A model generated the notes under the pieces. It had not been told where the DNA came from. It searched no databases and saw only the letters and a list, made by a program, of their open reading frames with translations. The position numbers and the translations under genes are program-made. A stretch of DNA of 64,000 bases from Agapanthus africanus (lineage: Eukaryota; Streptophyta; Magnoliopsida; Asparagales; Amaryllidaceae), in contig CM057342.1 in the NCBI GenBank assembly GCA_030015575.1, positions 258,874,867 to 258,938,866 on the forward strand. Direction: 5' to 3'. This document shows, piece after piece, positions 43,860-54,534 of the stretch (position 1 is the stretch's first letter; every line of letters begins with the position of its first letter).

Positions 43860-44080
43860 AGTCCCTAGATCTAAATCTTAACGGCAACATTTACAGCCTA
43901 AAAATTAGTAACGGTGATCCTCCTCATTCCAACAGGATTCGGACGCAACATCACCAAACGGAGCCACGGCAAAGTCTCTAGTTCCAAGACTCTACGGTCC
44001 ACAGACAACCCAGAGTCAACCAATGACCTCCCTGCTGGATCAATGCTCCGTCTCGGAAATGAGTCAACCAACTCCGAGAA
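43860..44080 (+). other. Non-coding stretch before the C tandem array
   Basis: Contains two to three diverged copies of a GGAGCCATGGCAAAGTCCC-type phrase that returns at 45245-45500. No gene or recognisable domain seen. Confidence 0.5.
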
Positions 44081-45235
44081 AATCAGTGTCCTTGGTAAAA
44101 CCTCTCGATTCAGGGAAATCCGCGTCCTTGGCGAGAACCTTTCGATTCGCGTCGACCCGCAAGGAAATCTGTGTCTTTGCAAGAATCTCTCGATTCGTCT
44201 CGACACCAGGGAAATCAGTGTCCTTAGCAAAAACCTCGATTCAGGGAAATCAGCGTCCTTGACGAGAGCATCTCGATTCGCGTCGACTTGCAGAGAAATC
44301 AGCGTCTATGCAGGAATACCTCAATTCGTCTCAACACCAAGGAAATCAGTGTCCTTGGCAAAAACCTCGATTCAGGGAAATCAGCGTCCTTGACAGGAGC
44401 ATCTCGATTCGCGTCGACCCGCAGAGAAATCAGCATCTTCGCAGGAATACCTCGATTCGTCTCAACCCCAGTGAAATCAGTGTCCTTGGCAACCTCCCCG
44501 ATTCAGGGAAATCAGCATCCTTGATGAGAGCATCTTGATTCGTGTCGACCCGCAGAGAAATCAGCGTCTTTGCAGGAATACCTCGATTCGTCTCAACTCC
44601 GAAGAAATCAGCATCCTTGGCAAAAACCTCGATTCAGGGAAATCAGTGTCCTTGACGAGAGCATCTCGATTCGCGTCGACCTGCAGAGAAATCAGCGTCT
44701 TTGCAGGAATACCTCGATTCGTCTCAACTCCGAGAAAATCGGCGTCCTTGGCAAAAACCTCGATTCAGGGAAATCAGCGTCCTTGACGAGAGCATCTCGA
44801 TTCGCATCGACCCGCAGAGAAATCGGCGTCTTTGCAGGAATGCCTCGATTCGTCTCAACTCCGAGGAAATCAGCGTCCTTGGCAAAAACCTCGATTCAGG
44901 GAAATTATCGTCCTTGACGAGAGCATCTCGATTCGCGTCGACCGCAAGAAAATCAGTGTCTTTGCAGGAATACCTTGATTCGTCTCAACTCCGAGGAAAT
45001 CAGCGTCCTTGGCAAAAACCTCGATTCAGGGAAATCAGCATCCTTGATGAGAGCACCTCGATTCGCGTCGACCCGCAGAGAAATCAGCGTCTTTGCAAGA
45101 ATACCTCGATTCGTCTCAACCCCAGGGAAATCAGTGTCCTTGGTAAAAACCTCGATTCAGGGAAATCAGTGTCCTTGACGAGAGCATCTCGATTCGCGTC
45201 GACCCGCAGAGAAATCAGTGTCTCTGCAGGAATAT
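44080..45235 (+). repeat. 131-base higher-order tandem array of element C
   Basis: Phase marker GCAGGAATACCTCGATTCGT recurs at 44441, 44572, 44703, 44834 and 44964, a period of 130-131. Each unit holds three diverged subunits (about 34, 49 and 48 bases) that share GAAATCAGCGTCCTTG..CTCGATTC. About nine units in all. The small frames in it are by-products. Confidence 0.9.
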
Positions 45236-45539
45236 ATGACGTCAGCAAAAAGGAGCCATGGCAGAGTCCCTTATTCCAAGTCTCGACGGCCGCATCTACA
45301 GCCTAGAGATCACCAACAGCGTTCCTCCTCATTCCCGCAGGGTTCAGACGCGACAATCAACTTTGGAGCCATGGCAAAGTCCCTGTTCCAAATCTCGATG
45401 GTTCACAGACAGCCTGGAGATCATCTCAACATTCGTCTCATTACAACAGACGCAACATCAGCAAATCAGAGCCGCGGCAAAGTTCCCAGTTCCATGACTC
45501 GGCAATGCACAGACAACCGAGAGTCAACCAATCCTGGTC

Positions 45540-46420
45540 TCGTGGAACATGGATAATGTCACTTCTGACCCCGTGGGAAGCATCCAGAGCGGATCCTAGT
45601 CTTTGTGGAACACGGCTAATGTCACTTCTGACCCTGTGAGAAACATCCAGAGCGGAGTCTGGTCCTGTCGAACACGGCTAATGTCACTTCTGACCCCGTG
45701 TGAAACATCCAGAGCAACCTTTGACTCCGTGAAATGCGGATAAAGTCAAACCCCTGACTCGGCGGTGCATAGACAACCGAGAGTCAACCCTGACACTATA
45801 TGGATAATGTCACTTTTTGACCCCGTATGGTTCCGTGAAATGCGGAGAAAGTCAACCAATCCTGGTTTCGTGGAACACGGATAATGTCACTTCTGACCCT
45901 GTGGGAAGCATCCAGAGTGGATCCTGGTCCTTGTGGAGCCCGTGGGAAACATCCAGAGCAGAGCTTGGTCCTGTCGAACACGGCTAATGTCACTTCTGAC
46001 TCCGTATGAAACATCCAGAGCAACCTTTGACTCCGTGAAATGTGAATAAAGTCAAACCCCTGACTCGGCGGTGCTCAGAAAACCGAGAGTCAACCCTGAC
46101 ACTATATGGATAATGTCACTTTTTGATCCCGTATGGTTCCGTGAAATGCGGAAAAAGTCAACCAATCCTGGTTTCGTGGAACACGGCTAATGTCACTTCT
46201 GACTCCGTGGGAAGCATCCAGAGCGGATCCTGGTCCTTGTGGAACACGGCTAATGTCACTTCTGACCCCGTGGGAAGCATCCAGAGCGGAGCCTGGTCCT
46301 GTAGAACACGGCTAATGTCACTTCTGACCCCATGAGAAACATCCAGAGCAACCCTTGACTCCATAAAATGTGGATAAAGTCAACCCCTGACACCATATGG
46401 CTAATGTCAATCTTGACCCC
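45540..46420 (+). repeat. Second tandem array of element C
   Basis: Units with GGAACACGGCTAATGTCACT and TCTGACCCCGTGGGAAGCAT plus CCAGAGCGGA, arranged in two larger duplicated blocks (about 45540-45830 and 45845-46140). Homologous on the opposite strand to the ~63-base array of D at 22930-23115. The part 45235-45540 between the arrays has no gene. Confidence 0.85.
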
Positions 46421-46424
46421 GTAT

Positions 46425-46760
46425 GGCTTATGTCAACCTTTGTCGTAGAGCAATGCTCCGACACTTCCTCGTCGTTAAGCAAAGCTTCGACTTGGACCTT
46501 ATGTCAACCCCTGTCATCGAGCAATGCTCCGACACCTCCTCGTCGTTAAGCAAAGCTTCGACTTGGACACATATCACCCCCCTGTCGTCGAGCAATGCTC
46601 CGACATTTCCTTGTCGTCAGGCAAAGCCTCAACTTGGATACATGATAACTCATAACTCCCCTTGTCGTTGAGCAATGCTCCGACACTCCCTGTCTTCGAG
46701 CAAAGCTCCGACACGGAAAAATATCAACTCATAACCCTCTCAACCAGAGCAATGCTCTGT
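46425..46760 (+). repeat. GAGCAATGCTC-rich short repeats of element C
   Basis: Four to five units of about 70 bases containing GAGCAATGCTCCGACA and AGCAAAGCTTCGACTTGGA. GAGCA-A-TGCTC is a near-perfect palindrome. Similar CAGAGCTTTGCTCTTC phrases occur in the leader of the D antisense gene at 15970-16400, so this may be the remnant of that leader. Confidence 0.75.
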
Positions 46761-46763
46761 CTT

Positions 46764-46806
<43 letters not shown>
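46764..46806. repeat. (AT)n/(AC)n microsatellite
   Basis: Uninterrupted TA dinucleotides for over 30 bases followed by ACACAC. Confidence 0.95.
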
Positions 46807-46807
<1 letters not shown>

Positions 46808-46902
46808 TTAATTCATAACTTCTCCATCATAGAGCAATGCTCCGTTTCGGGGATAAATCAAATCACAAATATCTTAACTTGAAAAAGAAGGACCAAGGGT
46901 CC

Positions 46903-46910
46903 TATTTATA
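46903..46910 (-). promoter_or_regulatory. Antisense TATA box retained in element C
   Basis: TATTTATA on the plus strand, TATAAATA on the minus strand, in GTCTATAAATAGGACCC. It matches the antisense promoter of D at 15898-15905 in sequence and in distance from the polypurine tract (about 90 bases). No antisense gene follows in C. Confidence 0.55.
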
Positions 46911-46997
46911 GACACTAAGCGCCGTTTCAATTCCTCGGTTGATCTAAGAGTGGAGATGCTGCCACCGCTACACCCACGTGTGGGCCCCGTGAGCGCA

Positions 46998-47012
46998 ACG
47001 GTGGGGGGCATT
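46998..47012 (+). other. Polypurine tract, element C
   Basis: ACGGTGGGGGGCATT directly before the 3' LTR start; same as in D. Confidence 0.8.
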
Positions 47013-49744
47013 TGTTTCCCCAATTAGAGTAAAGCTCTGTTCAGAATTCAAAATTTGAATTAAAACTGCGCTTTTATAATAGCGCTGCGCGACAACTAGC
47101 GCACCCCGTGCAAAGCGCATAGGCGCTAGCGATAGATGCGCTGCGCTCCAAGTAGCACACCACGTGCAAAGCACGTGTGCGCTAGCGCTAAGAGCGCTGT
47201 GCTCCAAGTAGTGCACCATGGGCAGAGCGCATAAGCGCTAGCGCTGGAACTAAATGTTCCTCACCGTTGGATCAAATATCCAACGGATATGATTAAATCA
47301 TCAATTAACAAGAATGAAATTCTGTTGAATCTTTCCAAACAGAAAAGATTGTGTCCTGAATTTGGAACACCGTTGGATCAGTGATCCAATGGTGATTAAA
47401 AATCACTAAAATACAAAACAAATTCTGTAAGGGGAAAAGATTTCCCAATCTTGTTTAAAACAAGAAGATTATCTTCTGTAAAACAGAAGCCCTAGGATCA
47501 AAGATCCAATGGTGGGGAAACATCCCCAAATCAATCAGAGAAAGATCTCTTTAACTGATCGAACTGATCGGCTTGCCCTATATAAAGGCCCCTAGACTTC
47601 AAGTCGAGAAAAAAAAATAGAGAGAAAAACCTCCCCAAAAAACTTAGAGAAATTCAAAAGAGCAAGCTCTTGCAAGAAGATTTTTTCTTCAAGGTAAGAA
47701 TGAATGATGATGAACACAGAGATGAAATCATCTCATGATTAAGAAAGAAGAATTCGTTTCTTTAAAAGATCATAGATTTACAAAGACAAAAAGTCTTTCA
47801 CAAAGAGATCAAAAGATCTCATCATAAAATAAAAGAAGAACTTACCTCTCACAGATCATAGATCTATAAGACTAAAGTCTTTCTCAAAGAGATCATGAAC
47901 ATCTCATTATAAAAAGGAGAGGAGAATAATTCAATTCTCTTAAGGATCACAGATCCATAAAGGCAAAGACTTTCATCAATATAAGAGATTGAAACAAAAT
48001 AAGAACGGTTGTTCTTAGATCCTGAGACAAAGTCTCTTTTAAAAGAACATAAATTGTTTCTCAGATCATAAAATTGATCAGATGCGCTTTGCGCTCTTGA
48101 ACTGCGCTTCTGGGCTCTCTGGATTGGCGCTCAGTGCCAAATGCGCCACGTGTCAATCGCGCATGTACTGCTTAACAACTAGCGCCTTGTGCTTCTGAAA
48201 TAGCACATTGCGCTCATGGGCCGGCGCTCAGGGCCAAGCGCACCACGTGTCACTCACGTGTGCGCCACTAAACTGAAAGCGCAATGCGCTCATGAACTAG
48301 CGCTCTGCGCTCATAAATTGGCATCATGCGCTCATCATCTGGCGCCTAGCGCCAGCGCGACACGTGTCCCTCTCGTGTGTGCTATTTGGCAGAAGCGCAC
48401 TGCACTCTTTGACTGGCGCAAAGCGCCAAGCGCGCCACGTGTCGCGCTGATAGAACATAAATTGTTCTTTAATAAGCCACAGAGCTATGATGAATGCCCA
48501 GCATTCAATAAAAGACAAAATATTGTCAGAATTCAAGCATTGTTAAAAGGGTCAAGCCAAAATAAAGGCTCAACAGCCCAAAATAAAATGTTAAACATTT
48601 TAACCTGATTGGACTTAGCCCAATATTGGCCATAAGTCCTCAACTCATATTAATTGAGCCCATCTGCTAATAAATATTTGAACAGATCTTAGCCCCAAAT
48701 TGGACTACAGATCTTTCAACCAACTCACATCGGTTCAATGGTACATCTCTGAACCCCTCTAATGTATGTCGTTGTAATCCTTCAGCGTCTTCAGAGAGGT
48801 GACGGGTCCCGACAACCAAACATTCCATGGACTGTGGGGTCCTTAAACTTACGGACTATGATGTTCTTAACCTTGACTGTGGGGTCTTTAAACTCACGGA
48901 CTATAATGTCCTTAACCTTGACTGTGAGGTCTTTAAACTCACAGACTATAATGTCCTTAACCTCGACCGCAATGTCTTTAAACTAACATTCGACCGCAAT
49001 GTCTGTAAACTAACATTGGACCGAGATGTCTGTAAACTAACATTGGACCACTATGTCCTTAAACTGGTAATCGACCGCAATGTCGCTAAACTAAACAAAA
49101 GAGCCCAAATGCCCTTTTGTTGGATCTAAATGGTCCCGTCAAATTGATCTTAGTCTAAAATTAGACTAACGTATCCTTGACAAACGTTAAGTCGATCTTA
49201 GTCTAAAATTAGACTAACGTATCCTTAACCTAAAACCCCCTCATTAAGTAGATCTTAGTCTAAAATTAGACTAACGTATCCTTAACCAACGTTTAAGTCG
49301 ATCTTAGCCTCAAATGAGACTAACGTATCCTTAAACCCAACCCAAACCCAAATCTAAGAAGATACGGATTTGGACTAATCCATGCCCTACAGGCGACAAC
49401 ATAAATTAGTCTCTGTTGGGCAACCAAAAACAAAACAAACACCCATGACACGAAGTGACCATCTGGAGAAAGAAAAAGTTGTTACCGCTATGCGGTAGCG
49501 TAATTAACTGCAGGGGCTTGCGCCTGCAGGGAACAGCATCCCCACAATCAAAAAACCCTCAAATAAGGGAGAATCTGACGAAATCTGCTACATCGGCCGC
49601 ATCCGTCTAAACCTCTGATGCATGGTGCCATAAATCAACTTGGCATCTTCGGAGAGGTGGACGGATAGCACCAATTAGCATCTGCCCCCAAATTCAGGCA
49701 AGACGAACCTACGCAGTCGCGTGTCTGTGTTTCGGCGGAGAACA
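47013..49744 (+). repeat. Element C 3' LTR
   Basis: TGTTTCCCC to GAGAACA, 2732 bases, uninterrupted. Contains a TATA box (47579-47586), GCGCCACGTGTC arrays (48090-48445), the GACCGCAATGTC repeat (48830-49100) and repeated TAGTCTAAAATTAGACTAAC palindromes (49145-49330). Confidence 0.95.
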
Positions 49745-49749
49745 TCCAC
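49745..49749. repeat. Target site duplication of element C, right copy
   Basis: TCCAC after the LTR end GAGAACA; identical to 26586-26590. Confidence 0.95.
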
Positions 49750-51123
49750 CTTTGATATGAGATGGACCTCATGCGCCAACGCATAGTGCCTGAGCTTCGT
49801 TATCGCGAAGATTAACGCCAGGCAGTGTTTTTCGATGGGGGAGTAGTTGCTTTCTGCCCCCAGGAGAACTCGACTCAAATAGTAGAGGGCTCTTTCCTTT
49901 CCTTGGTCGTTCTCTTGTGCCCACAATGCACCTAAGGAACCTTCGAGGGCTGCTGTATACAGGACAAGAGGTTTTCCTTTAACGAGAGCGGTTAGTACCG
50001 GCGGGTTCTGCAGGTATTGCTTAATTTCATCGAGTGCGCTTTGGCATTTGCGATCCCAGACGAACGGAGTTCCCTTCTTCATCAGGTGACTGTAGGGACG
50101 ATATATGCCGGAGAGGTTAGCTATGAACCGTCGGATATACGCGAGCTTTCCTTGGAGAGACCACAGTTGCTTGAGAGCTCTCGGCGGAGGCATTTCCATG
50201 ATCGCCTTGATCTTCGACAGGTCTATCTCAATGCCCCGATGTCGTACGATGAACCCTAGGAATTTGCTCGAGGAGACTCCGAACGCGCATTTAAGAGGAT
50301 TCATCTTCAAGTTGTATTTCCGAAGGTGCTGGAACACAATCTTCAGATGCTCCAAATGTTCCTCGTATGATTTGCTTTTAACTACGAGGTCGTCAATATA
50401 GCATTCGACGATTTCATATATGAGGTCATCGAAAATTTTCGTCATGACCCTCTGATAGGTGGCACCGACGTTCTTTAGACCGAAAGGCATCACCTTGTAG
50501 CAGAATATACCCAAAGGGGTCCGGAAAGCGGTATGCTTCTGGTCCTCAGGATGCATCTTTATCTAATTGTATCCTGATGATCCGTCCATGAAGGAGAAAA
50601 CTTCGTGAGTGAACGTATTATCTATCATTAGCTCAGTGACCGGTACGAGAAAGTCATCTTTCGGACATGCTTTGTTGAGGTCCCGAAAGTCCACGCAAAT
50701 GCGCACCGTCCCATTTTTCTTCATCACTGGGATGATGTTGGAGATCCAATCAGGATACTGCACTTCTTGGATGAAGCCAGAATCGATTAGCTTCTTGACC
50801 TCAGTGTTGATGCGCATCTCCAGTTCGAGGCGCATTCTTCTCAGCGCTTGTTTGATTGGCTTGATGTCCGGAGATATCGCCAATTTGTGCACAGCAATCT
50901 CTGGATCTAGTCCCGGCATCTTGGAGTAGTTCCATGCAAAGCAGTCTTTATACTGCATGAGCACGTCCTTGAGTGTAGCCATCTTTTCTTCAGACAACAG
51001 CTCGCTGACGAACGTAGGCAGCGGGTCGTTTGCCGTCCCCAAGTCAATTTTCTTGAGGTTATCTGCAGTAGTATGTATCCCATCTTCCAGCTCTTTTGGC
51101 GCCGGTGGAAACTTTGAGATCAC
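49745..51123 (-). pseudogene. Element D reverse transcriptase and RNase H (N-terminal part)
   Basis: RT motifs in order: LIDSGFIQEVQYPDWISNII, GTVRICVDFRDLNKACPKDD, SFMDGSSGYN, FGLKNVGATYQRVM and the catalytic YIDD at about 50389-50400. The connection shows CAFGVSSSKFLGFIVRHRGI, and RNase H begins KPLVLYTAALEGSLGALWAQ and runs to the insertion point of C. It would copy the element RNA into DNA. Plant gypsy Tat group by motif wording. Broken in about one place besides the insertion. Confidence 0.94.
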
Positions 51124-51147
51124 CTCGTCATCATCGTTTTCAAAACA

Positions 51148-52326
51148 CTAGGGAAGGTCATCCATATTCTCGGGTTCTTCTTCTGACAGCGTTATCACGT
51201 GACAGGTACGAGATCGCTTCCAAGACCGATGTTTATCTGGTTCTACTCTCGCTATACACGTCGCTTTCGGTTCATGCTTTTGTGGCGGGGTTATCCTCCA
51301 ACTGCTGGATAGAGCGAATCTGCCTTGCTGATACTGGTCTTCTACCCAGTCTTTGAACATGAAGCAATCTTCGAGAGGATGTCCTATCGCTCGGTGATAG
51401 GAGCAATAGTCTGGATGATAAACCTCACTTGCTTGTTCGGGGTGCTTAGACTCCGGGAGTGTCATCATTTGATATTTCATAACAAGATTGAATATCTTCC
51501 TTGTCTTGTCTTGGGGAAAAGAATATACTCGACCCATCTTGTTTATAAGAGACGGATCCCGGCTGCTCATTTCTGCTTCGCGTGGCTTTTTGGACCCGCT
51601 ACACTGCTGTCGAACATATTTTCCGTTCTTCAGTTTATTTTTGACTCCCCGTCGAGTCTTCTTTGTGATGGGCTGGCGACGAAGGGCATTGTCGTTCTTT
51701 GTAGATTGCTGAAGGAGGCGCTGCGTCCTAGCTTTCTCGTAAATAGCCATTTCACGATTATAGCCGTCCCGAACCTTTTGACCTGCTTCTCTTATTATCT
51801 TGTCCACCTGTTCTTCGCACGACGGACTTGGCATTTTCATGGCGAGACCTCGTTTGGGTTCAGGGTTAGCGTCTTCCCACAGAGCATCTCCTTCTTCATC
51901 GAAGTTATGTATGACGTAGCAGCCATGGAATCGCTCCCGTTTCTTGGATCGGACATATCCAAGCCCGATTGTTTCCATTCTCCCGTTGGGCAATTTTCGC
52001 TGGATTCCGGGAACGTTCCAGATCCAATTGTAGAACTGGGCTTCTCGAGCAGTCTGTTTGAAGGGTACGCCTTGGCGCCTCAACAGCCTTTTTAATCCTT
52101 CTGTGTAGTATCTAGGCAGACGGATGGGCTGGAGCTTGTCAAGCGTAGAATCAACGCCATGCCAGATTTCTTTATCCACTTTGATTTCTGCGGACCGATA
52201 AAAGAGGATCGCCTTTTCATCTTTTCGCCTGGGAGGGACGTAGAACGTCTGTAGTTCTTGTACACTGTAGGTATCAAGTGCGTCGAGCTCTTTGTAATAC
52301 TCTTGCGGAACGATGGCAATTTGCAA
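51148..52326 (-). pseudogene. Element D protease-RT linker with zinc-knuckle-like module
   Basis: About 390 codons between protease and RT. Central YVRSKKRERFHGCYVIHNFD, then a module CSYHRAIGHPLEDC with FMFKDWVEDQYQQGRFALSS in the C-terminal third (about 51290-51420). The module copies the one at the end of gag. No enzyme domain recognised. A repeated piece (KADRERETAIYERA in the previous frame, YNREMAIYEKARTQR here) suggests that gag C-terminal sequence was duplicated. Confidence 0.7.
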
Positions 52327-52350
52327 ACTCCGATCATCGCCAGTGAAGGC

Positions 52351-54438
52351 TTATATTGATGGCCGAACAGAAAATACGGTATTGACCTCATCTTCCGAGT
52401 CACTGCCAAAGACCAGAATAGAGGTGGACGGTCCCGGCTTGTTGCATTGGGGTGGTCCCGAATAGACTATCTCTTCTTCCTCCTCGGTATCGCTCCCGAA
52501 GACCGAAATGGTGATGATAGCTTTTTGCTTATTCTCCGGCTTATGGCACCTTTCTGTGTCTTCGAAGTCTGGTAAGAAGTATTTTGCGTCTTCGTACTTT
52601 CGGACTTCGTTTACAGAGAATGGGTTCAGCTCCCCTGTCACAGTATATTCAAGCTCATCCTTGAAATACTTCATACACTGATATTGTGTAGAAGGGATAA
52701 TATTGTTCTCATGTAGCCATGGTCTGCCGAGCAAGACATTGTAACATGTCTTAGCGTCAATGACATGAAACTTGATGTCAGAGACAAGCAGCCCAAAGCG
52801 TAACGTCAGAATCACAGACCCGAGCGTCCGTGATGACTGGGAGTCGAACCCGGAAATGGTGATTTTATCACGAGCGAGGTGCTGAACACTCATGCAGATT
52901 TCTTTCAACACTCTTACATTGATGAAGTTAACGGAGGACCCATTGTCAACCAGGATTTTGCCTATCTTGATATCATGACAGTATCCGGAGACATAAAGGG
53001 GGCGGTTGTGCTCACACGTCCCGAGGAGGAGATCTTCATTGCCGAAGGTGATATCGGCCGTGTGCACTTCTTTCAGCTCGTCCTTCATCTTTTCTTCAGC
53101 GAGGAAAGCTTGAAACTGGTCAGGCTCTTGTAATATCTTGATCAGAGAATCTCTCGCCTCTTTGGATAGCAGAAGGGCATCGAGAATGCTTAGCTGCGAG
53201 AGTATTTTCCTCAGGTGCGCCAGAACGTTGTAATCCACCTTGTTTTTCTTAGGCAGGTCCTTGGCTGCCATCTCTTCGACGACTCGATCATCGAGGGCGA
53301 TATCCTCAGGGACTTTTTCCTTCCCCTTATCCTTTTTATTCGATCCCTTATTTGCGGGTCCGAGATTCTTTTCAGGTAGCGCGCGATTGCGCGGCTGAAT
53401 GTTCTCGCGGCTCTTCATCTCTTCTGCTTCAGAGACGGATTCCTTGAAGAGAGGGCCGAGGGCTATTTCTTCATTAGAATCACTCCCGAAGGTGAGAACT
53501 TTTGATCCCTTGGTGTCAACCACGTGACAGTTGCCAGCAGTTCTTTTGCGTTCATCTGTTGTGTTTCTCTGTTCTCGACAAGCTTTGCACTTCACTCGCT
53601 GAACGTGTTGTCGGTAGGCAACATATCCCTGCCACCAGTTTTTAAAGGCCATGCACTCTTCGGTAAGGTGGGCAATCCTCTGATGATATAAGTAGAAGTT
53701 AGGATGTACGTTCGCTTCATCAAGATGTATACTGCCAGGGGAATTTCCTCTGAAAGAGGGCAACTTCATTCCCATTGACAGGGCTCTTGCGAATCGTTTC
53801 CTTACTTTAAGCTTGCTTTTGCTGGCAATAGAGATGCTTCGATCCGGTTGGGGCACTCTACGGTTTCTCAATATCGGAGCTTCTTCAACTTGACGCCGAT
53901 GCTTGGCCCTCTCGTATATGGCTGTTTCACGTTCCCGGTCAGCTTTGCTTTTCTGAAGAGCTTCATTCAGAAATGCGTCAATCATTTCGTCTGATAGTCC
54001 TATAAGTTCCGGCTCGAGATCTGCCCCCAGTTTCTCTGCATCCAGAGCTTCTTCACCGTTTATTAACGAGTGAGAGATCACATAGCAGCTTGCCACATAA
54101 TCCTCAGGTTCATCCAACGAGTCTTCTCCATTGTCATCATCTCCGTCCTCAAGGACGTGGCTGAGAAATTCTTGGAGTGTGACTGGGGTCCGTACCTTCT
54201 GGTTATATTCTTCCAGCGCGTCAATATATTTTTGCAGGTCCGTGCGCTTGTCATCAGACTTCACGGGATTTTTGGTCTTTTTCTTCTTCTTCGAAGACTT
54301 TGATGGCCGGGTATGTACGTTTTGACCATCCCCACCAATTTTTGGCATCGGGTGCAGCTTCAGCATTCCCTTAATGACTTCGGGTTCCAGCGGACCTTTC
54401 CATTTGATCGCCGGGCATGTTTGGAGATCCTTCAGCAT
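52351..54438 (-). pseudogene. Element D gag C-terminal extension and aspartic protease
   Basis: 695 codons open. The first two thirds continue gag: basic KSSKKKKKTKNPVKSDDKR and a second diverged zinc-knuckle-like module NFYLYHQRIAHLTEEC with FKNWWQGYVAY (about 53640-53700). The protease follows, with KIGKILVDNGSSVNFINVRV (active site D-N-G at about 52935-52950) and CYNVLLGRPWLHENNIIPST. It would cut the Gag-Pol polyprotein. An acidic tail with repeated FGSDTEEEEE/FGSDSEDE follows. Confidence 0.85.
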
Positions 54439-54534
54439 TCTTTTCGTTTTGGCTGAAAGAACGACCTCCCATGGAGCTTCTTCTACAAAAGACCATGATG
54501 CCCCCAGTGTGCCTGTCTTCTTGAGAGCATGCGG

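Larger units (their letters stand above)
26591..49744 (+). mobile_element. Element C: gag-only member of the D family
   Basis: Plus-strand element with 5' LTR 26591-38872 (interrupted by element B), primer site, gag, hairpin and tandem-repeat regions, polypurine tract and 3' LTR 47013-49744, flanked by TCCAC inside the RNase H of D. LTR, gag and polypurine tract are closely related to those of D, but no pol and no antisense gene are present. It is therefore a non-autonomous relative. Without B it is about 13.6 kb. Gag is broken in several places. Confidence 0.95.
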
